40,446 bases of DNA, from positions 1 to 40,446 of the forward strand of contig RPGQ01000039.1 in the NCBI GenBank assembly GCA_004193595.1, written 5' to 3'. The first letter of the stretch is position 1. Each line of letters opens with the position of its first letter. The notes beneath the pieces are model-generated. The model was not told the DNA's origin. It saw nothing but the letters and a program-made list of their open reading frames with translations, and did no database searches. Positions 36,501-40,446 of this stretch are shown here, piece after piece. The DNA comes from Desulfobacteraceae bacterium Eth-SRB2. GTDB taxonomy: Bacteria > Desulfobacterota > Desulfobacteria > Desulfobacterales > UBA11574. Made by a program: the position numbers and the translations under genes.

Positions 36501-39500
36501 TATCAGCGATGTATAGGTTGCCCGCGGCATCCACGGCCACACCATAGGGAACATTAAGCCGGGCTTCGGTGGCAGGCCCCCCGTCTCCAGTATAACCCCA
36601 AGTTCCAGTACCGGCCACTGTGCCAATGATACCACTCGTATCTACATTCCGAATGCGGATATTATCCGCATCAGCGATGTATAAGTTGCCCGCGGCATCC
36701 ACGGCTACACTCTGGGGATAATTAAGCTGTGCCTCGCTGGCAGGCCCACCGTCTCCGCTGTAGCCGGGATACCCATTGCCGGTTACTGTGGTGATGATGC
36801 CGCTCGTATCCACCTTTCGGATACATTGGTTAGATTCATCGTCTGCAATGTACAGGTTGCCCGTGGCATCCACGGCTACATCACGCGGCGACCAAATCCG
36901 TGCCTCGGTGGCTGGACCGCCATCGCCGCTGTAACCCGCAATTCCATTGCCGGCCACGGTGGTGATGATGCCGCTCGTATCCACCTTTCGGATGCGGTGA
37001 TGCCAGGTGTCTGCGATATAGAAATTGCCCCAGGCATCGACGGCAACGCCATCAGGCATGTAAAGCTGTCCCTGGGTAGCGGGCCCACCGTCGCCAATGT
37101 AATTAGGCCCTTTGCCGGCCACGGTGGTGATGATGCCATTCACATCCACCCTTCGGATGCAGTCATTTCCTCTGTCTGCGATGTACAGGTTGCCAGCGGC
37201 ATCCACGGCTACATCATAGGGAAAATCAAGCTGTGCCTGGGTGGCTGGCCCCCCGTCGCCGCTGTAACCCCAAGTTCCAGTACCGGCCACAGTGGCAATG
37301 ATACCGCTCGTATCTACCTTCCGAATGCAGCTATTATACGCATCTGCGATGTAGAGGTTGCCCACAGCATCCACGGCAATATCAAATGCGTAGCTGAGCT
37401 GTGCCTGGGTGGCTGGCCCCCCGTCGCCGCTGTAACCATTGGTTCCATTTCCGGCCGCGGCTTCGATTATCATGGCATCATTCTTGATTGTTGTGCCATC
37501 CCCCTTGTAAAGGGTGAAAAGATCTATCGGGCTGAGGTGCTGATGAGTAGACAGCGTCCAACCCTCGGCAATGTCGCCTGTTGATTTGTTGATGACCAGG
37601 TGGCTGCGCCTCGGCATGCCGTAGGATGCACGTGCCACGATACTCGTAGAATACCAATTTCCCCCCGTCTGGGCGAACGCCTTTGAGCCAGTCCATGCAA
37701 TGCCTCCGGACGACAAGTAGACGAAATCGTACATAAACGACACCGTGACATAGGCGCTCGTTGGTCTCTTGACCGGCCTACCAATATGGTCTAGTCCATC
37801 CCAAACAAACTCGGCCACCTGATTAGGCAGAGGAGGAAAAGTCTCACTAAAGGTTCGGCCAGCTACCTCGACCTCCACGATAATCCTTGAGAGGCTGTCA
37901 GGGACCGTCTCTCCGCTGGCAGGTACCGTAATCTTATGATGGTAACCATTTACTCTGTTGCTGGAAAAATGAAGGGTTGTACCCGTACCAGGGATAGGAA
38001 TGTCCTCGTGGAAAATACGGCTTCGGTCCTCAACAAAGGAACCAGACGAGTTCTTGCAATCCCTCTCATCCTCTTTCTGCTGGTCCACATTGGGTTCGCC
38101 TGCGTTCGAAGTTGTGGCATCTTCAGGTGGACCCTTAGGCCAGTTAAGGTCACAAGGGGAGAAGTGAGTCACCGCTACCCGCCAGAAGGTAGAACCTGGA
38201 GGATATCTGCCCGGATCGCCAAGGCCCATCACCTCGTCGCTGAAAGTACCATCATCATCGAGATCATCGCGCTGATCATCCCCATCCGCATCCAGGGCAT
38301 CCACGATGCCGTCGATGTCGGTATCGAGGAGTTTTACCACAACGCCGTTATCAGAAGGCACCCAGACACCCCTGTCACGATCGTAGAAGCCTACAGGGAC
38401 GACGTCACCCACGTCAAAACCAAGGAAGTTGTCTACCCAGGTGATGACTGGGTTCTCAAACCTCACCCTTTGGGCTCCATCCACGGCAAGTTCCATACAG
38501 TACGTGTAGGCCGAGGTTGGAGGCAGAATGGCCGGCATGGACTCCGGCGTGGTGTACTCGGTTGCCCGCGTGGTGATAGTGGCAAGCTGGTGAATATCAT
38601 TACCCTGTTCATCCACCAAATAGGCCATGTTGTCTCCGGTGAAGACCATGGTGCAGGCGCGGGTGCCGAAGTCATCAGTGTATTCTGTGCTCTGGTGTGT
38701 CACCACGGTTGCTGGGTTACCATCAAACGTCAGGGTGGTAGCTGCCGGGTCCTCAGCGATCATCTGAATCGTTTCAGCAATGGCAATATCGTTCCACGGC
38801 ACATAGACCTTTCTGTGGGCGGTTATCAACCCTTGTTTCTGATAAACAAGGGTGATTGTGCCTCCGCCGTTCACTGGAATGGAAAATCGACCTTCAGCAT
38901 CAGTTGAGGTAGTTCCGTATTCAAGATGGCCGTGGATCGTGATCGAGACATCTGTTATGGGAGAACTGTTCAGGTCCTGAACCAGCCCGGTGATAAGGGA
39001 AAATCGCTTGGGATTATAATCGGTTGTGGCGTCAGAGGGAATTAGATCTTCATACTGTTCACCAAAACTACCTTCCGGCTGTGGCTCTGTAGCAGCCTCC
39101 ACCGTAACCACTGCCTGATCATTTGCTGTACCTCCAAGACCCGAAGCTATAATTGTGTAGGTGGTGGTTTGGGTCGGAGACACAGTGGTCGAACCGTTGA
39201 CATCAACACTGCCGATATCGGGCTCGATGACACACGAACTCGCATATGTCGAACTCCATGACAGCGTAGAGGATGATCCAGCTTGAATAGTTTCAGGATT
39301 TGCGCTGAGTGAGACCGTGGGCGGATCAACTTCTTGTGTTATCTCAATGGTGAGATAACTCCCCGGGCTGCTCGCCAGTTCAACCGTAATCGAGTTGTTC
39401 TGAATAAGATTAACCGGCGCTTGAAAAAGATAAACATTTTGGTTAAAATCACTTGTACCAAATATCTGTTCCCCATTAACATAAACCGATGCACTGCTTA

Positions 39501-39717
39501 TCGCATCGGTGATTCTGTTATTACCGTCTATGGCCCCATTTTTGACAATGAGCATTCCCGATCCCGAAATCGCAGTAAACGAGTCTGTAAAAACCTCGGA
39601 AGATCCTGTGGTTCGAACGTATTGATTCGGACCAAATATGGTCACTTCAGTTGCAAAGGAGGTGCCGGCAAATACACCCAGGATTAAACACAATGTAACA
39701 ACAGCAGCCCTTTTCAT
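33565..39717 (-). CDS. Giant secreted NHL-repeat / YD-repeat (RHS-type) protein
   Basis: 2050 aa with strong SD GGAGGTAAATT before the ATG. In order: signal peptide ending TSFA (about 1-22); an Ig-like domain (about 130-210); a carboxypeptidase-regulatory-like domain (about 245-315, TTSTDAEGRFSIPV); an acidic calcium-binding-like stretch (about 465-500); six NHL units (about 750-1080), each with GYSGDGGPAT and AVDAxGNLYIAD; YD repeats (about 1100-1900); and the RHS core end (YDPDTGRWTTKDPI...DPVGL, near 1960). The 87-residue tail has a Gly/Lys-rich amphipathic segment, then a DxDxDG repeat run. The architecture recalls teneurins. RHS shells often carry a toxin at this position; here the tail resembles no enzyme I know. 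Confidence 0.88.
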   Translation of the reverse strand: MKRAAVVTLCLILGVFAGTSFATEVTIFGPNQYVRTTGSSEVFTDSFTAISGSGMLIVKNGAIDGNNRITDAISSASVYVNGEQIFGTSDFNQNVYLFQAPVNLIQNNSITVELASSPGSYLTIEITQEVDPPTVSLSANPETIQAGSSSTLSWSSTYASSCVIEPDIGSVDVNGSTTVSPTQTTTYTIIASGLGGTANDQAVVTVEAATEPQPEGSFGEQYEDLIPSDATTDYNPKRFSLITGLVQDLNSSPITDVSITIHGHLEYGTTSTDAEGRFSIPVNGGGTITLVYQKQGLITAHRKVYVPWNDIAIAETIQMIAEDPAATTLTFDGNPATVVTHQSTEYTDDFGTRACTMVFTGDNMAYLVDEQGNDIHQLATITTRATEYTTPESMPAILPPTSAYTYCMELAVDGAQRVRFENPVITWVDNFLGFDVGDVVPVGFYDRDRGVWVPSDNGVVVKLLDTDIDGIVDALDADGDDQRDDLDDDGTFSDEVMGLGDPGRYPPGSTFWRVAVTHFSPCDLNWPKGPPEDATTSNAGEPNVDQQKEDERDCKNSSGSFVEDRSRIFHEDIPIPGTGTTLHFSSNRVNGYHHKITVPASGETVPDSLSRIIVEVEVAGRTFSETFPPLPNQVAEFVWDGLDHIGRPVKRPTSAYVTVSFMYDFVYLSSGGIAWTGSKAFAQTGGNWYSTSIVARASYGMPRRSHLVINKSTGDIAEGWTLSTHQHLSPIDLFTLYKGDGTTIKNDAMIIEAAAGNGTNGYSGDGGPATQAQLSYAFDIAVDAVGNLYIADAYNSCIRKVDTSGIIATVAGTGTWGYSGDGGPATQAQLDFPYDVAVDAAGNLYIADRGNDCIRRVDVNGIITTVAGKGPNYIGDGGPATQGQLYMPDGVAVDAWGNFYIADTWHHRIRKVDTSGIITTVAGNGIAGYSGDGGPATEARIWSPRDVAVDATGNLYIADDESNQCIRKVDTSGIITTVTGNGYPGYSGDGGPASEAQLNYPQSVAVDAAGNLYIADADNIRIRNVDTSGIIGTVAGTGTWGYTGDGGPATEARLNVPYGVAVDAAGNLYIADTENFRIRKVDIQYFLSGGTYGEELVFAEDNGFGHIMSSAGRHETTIDLNTGVTLYEFGYNEDNELVSITDRFGSQTTIERDANGVPAAITSPDGITTTLTIDANNHLTRITYADGSYYSFEYTTDGLLTAKIEPEGNRFEHVFDSIGRLTDATDQEGGHWNYTRTTDANGDILTQMLTGEGNLTSYLDHTDSTSAYTSTITDPTGAETVFICSADGLTVNKSLPCGMGLDFKYGVDSEYKFKYVEEMTESTPSVLEKVTLRGKTYQDTNSDEVPDLITETVTVNGKATNLATDTLQAQKTITSPEGRTVTTPYDPATLLTTSLTIPGLHETTYGHDLRGRLTSIDTNTRETTFAYDTQGFLESITDPENHTTTYTYDAVGRMTGINRPDSTSVGFTYDQNGNMTVLTNPSTIDHGFGYSLVNLNSSYQTPLSGSYSYVYDKDRRLVQTNFPSGSQINNIYDKTRLLQIQTPEGNIDLTYLCGTKVGSMSKGTESITYGYDGKLVTSATLAGTLSQTLSYGYNSDFNLNSFTYSGGTVNYSYDNDGLLTGASGFTISRNAGNGLPESVTDGSLSLILGFNGYGEVDAQDFTVSGQNPTSWILTRDNNGRITQKTETVDGVTSDYVYTYDSMGRLLTVSKDSTLIEEYQYDPNGTRNYEMNTLRGITGRSFTYSDEDHLLTAGTDIYQYDLDGFLTSKTNGSDVTTYDYSSRGELLSAALPDGTVVEYVHDPLGRRIAKKVDGVIVEKYLWQGMTRLLAVYDGTDNLLQRFEYADGRMPLAMTSGGSTYYLTYDQVDSLRIVADASGNVVKRIDYDSFGNIIDDTNPSFVVPFGFAGGLYDKDTGLVRFGYRDYDPDTGRWTTKDPILFAGGDTDLYGYCLNDPINTIDPVGLRIPGAGKAIGWGIKRISKWVGGKIGEKIGKWADFFNPEIGNPPEQQDMEKDTDKDGINDHWDNDDDNDGIPDDEDNQNNNVNESPCG

Positions 39718-40241
39718 AATTTACCTCCTTCGATCTTTAATTTAGCGTATATTTGTAAACCTCTGATAAGCTCTATAAGACCCTTACCGGAAAATTTGTA
39801 AGGGCATCCGTTTCGGTGAATGTTTGGAAGTTTTTTTTGATCATTGAGCATAAATACGTGCTCATATTCAGCAAAGCCTATGCCAAAAAGATGATTTCTT
39901 TCGAAACAGCAGCTTTTAAAACAGATTCTTTAGTCCAAAACTCTTCATAATCCCTGTATTGAAAAGGCTTCAGACGAACATGAAAAAATTTACTATTTTA
40001 AAAAAATAGATGGATTGAATGGGTTGGGAAGGCTTTAAGAAAGAAAATCAGATGGAAATTTGCACAGAAAAATGTGCATCATACACATTTTTTTGGGCAT
40101 GCGTTGATCTATGATGACTGGCATGACATTCATTCAAAAAGTGTTTAAGGAACCGACTTATGCATGTGAATTGTATAATGTGTCAAGGTTGGACAGACCA
40201 GATGGTTCCGATGTTTTGGAAACTAAAGGGGGTCATATAAA
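39718..40241. promoter_or_regulatory. Upstream region of the RHS-like gene
   Basis: AT-rich and gene-free; it should contain the promoter for the minus-strand RHS-like operon, but no confident -35/-10 pair was found. At 40068-40092, AAAAATGTG and CACATTTTT form a perfect 9-bp stem with a 7-base loop, possibly an operator or weak terminator. Confidence 0.4.
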
Positions 40242-40321
40242 TCATTTGCCCCTGTCTAAATTCCGGTACTGAACCGCTTCGGCAATGTGATCCACCCGGA
40301 TATGGAATTCGCCTTCAAGGA
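40242..40321 (-). pseudogene. 3' fragment resembling a ComM/YifB gene end
   Basis: On the minus strand, 26 codons end FHIRVDHIAEAVQYRNLDRG and a stop (TGA at 40242-40244). This closely resembles the HIAEAIQYRSLDR ending of ComM/YifB magnesium-chelatase-type ATPases. The frame is not continued upstream: a stop appears within about 15 codons, after a run of TTTACTCC repeats. AAAGGGGACATCC just beyond (about 40335) resembles a transposon end, so disruption by an insertion is plausible. Confidence 0.4.
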
Positions 40322-40446
40322 GTAAAGAGGAGTAAAGGGGACATCCTATATTCTTTCTGTCAAGCACAAAGTGTAAATTTTCAATAAGATATAAGAACGG
40401 CTGATTTCCGGACGCACTTCTCCTTACAGTTTTTTAAAAAATTTTC

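Noticed and set aside
36470..37470. DNA-level tandem repeats of possible regulatory meaning
   Set aside because: They are codon-phase repeats encoding the NHL units of the RHS-type protein.
36826..38907. Two long plus-strand frames of 252 and 323 codons
   Set aside because: Both lie wholly within the minus-strand RHS-type gene, lack RBSs and have no recognisable motifs.

Overview
The window looks like chromosome of a sulfate-reducing deltaproteobacterium (Desulfobacterales / Desulfosarcinaceae type). This rests on gene content: a four-subunit 2-oxoacid:ferredoxin oxidoreductase operon, an NADP isocitrate dehydrogenase, SelB, ferredoxin-like proteins and a CPWNRC-type radical SAM protein. The high density of short palindromic intergenic repeats is also typical. 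No taxonomic search was possible.

Layout. (1) 1-3.6 kb: the end of an integrative element. It holds a family-A-polymerase-like protein behind a folded leader, an AlpA-like HTH protein and a tyrosine integrase, abutting the 3' end of tRNA-His(GTG), the probable attachment site. (2) 4-8.3 kb: a 59-aa membrane protein, selB with a TTG start, and a membrane-anchored CBS-DUF2333 fusion. (3) 8.5-15.9 kb, minus strand: hemW, korDABC, a LarA-type nickel racemase homologue and icd, a central-carbon block in which icd and larA overlap. (4) 16-23 kb: a radical SAM protein with a probable frameshift at its start, mltG, a PrmA-like methyltransferase, nagZ, and a winged-helix 4Fe-4S protein. (5) 23.1-29.7 kb: a badly degraded reverse-complement copy of 15.9-22.5 kb. 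All five genes reappear broken by indels, and the intergenic repeats are copied too. (6) 29.7-32.4 kb: a ParB-domain/DNA methyltransferase whose 3' end is cut at the edge of the inverted copy, and a REP-associated Y1 transposase with a triplicated end. (7) 33-39.7 kb: a secreted 2050-aa protein with NHL and YD/RHS repeats, a Gly/Lys-rich tail, and two small membrane-protein genes downstream. (8) The last 0.7 kb has no intact gene, only a fragment resembling the ComM C-terminus.

Points most worth attention: the 6.6-kb inverted copy, which may be an assembly or read artefact or a decayed duplication and affects how everything from 15.9 to 29.7 kb is read; the polymerase-like gene with its RBS-sequestering leader; and the RHS tail plus small membrane proteins, a candidate effector/immunity locus. 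All percentages, alignments and structures here are by eye.
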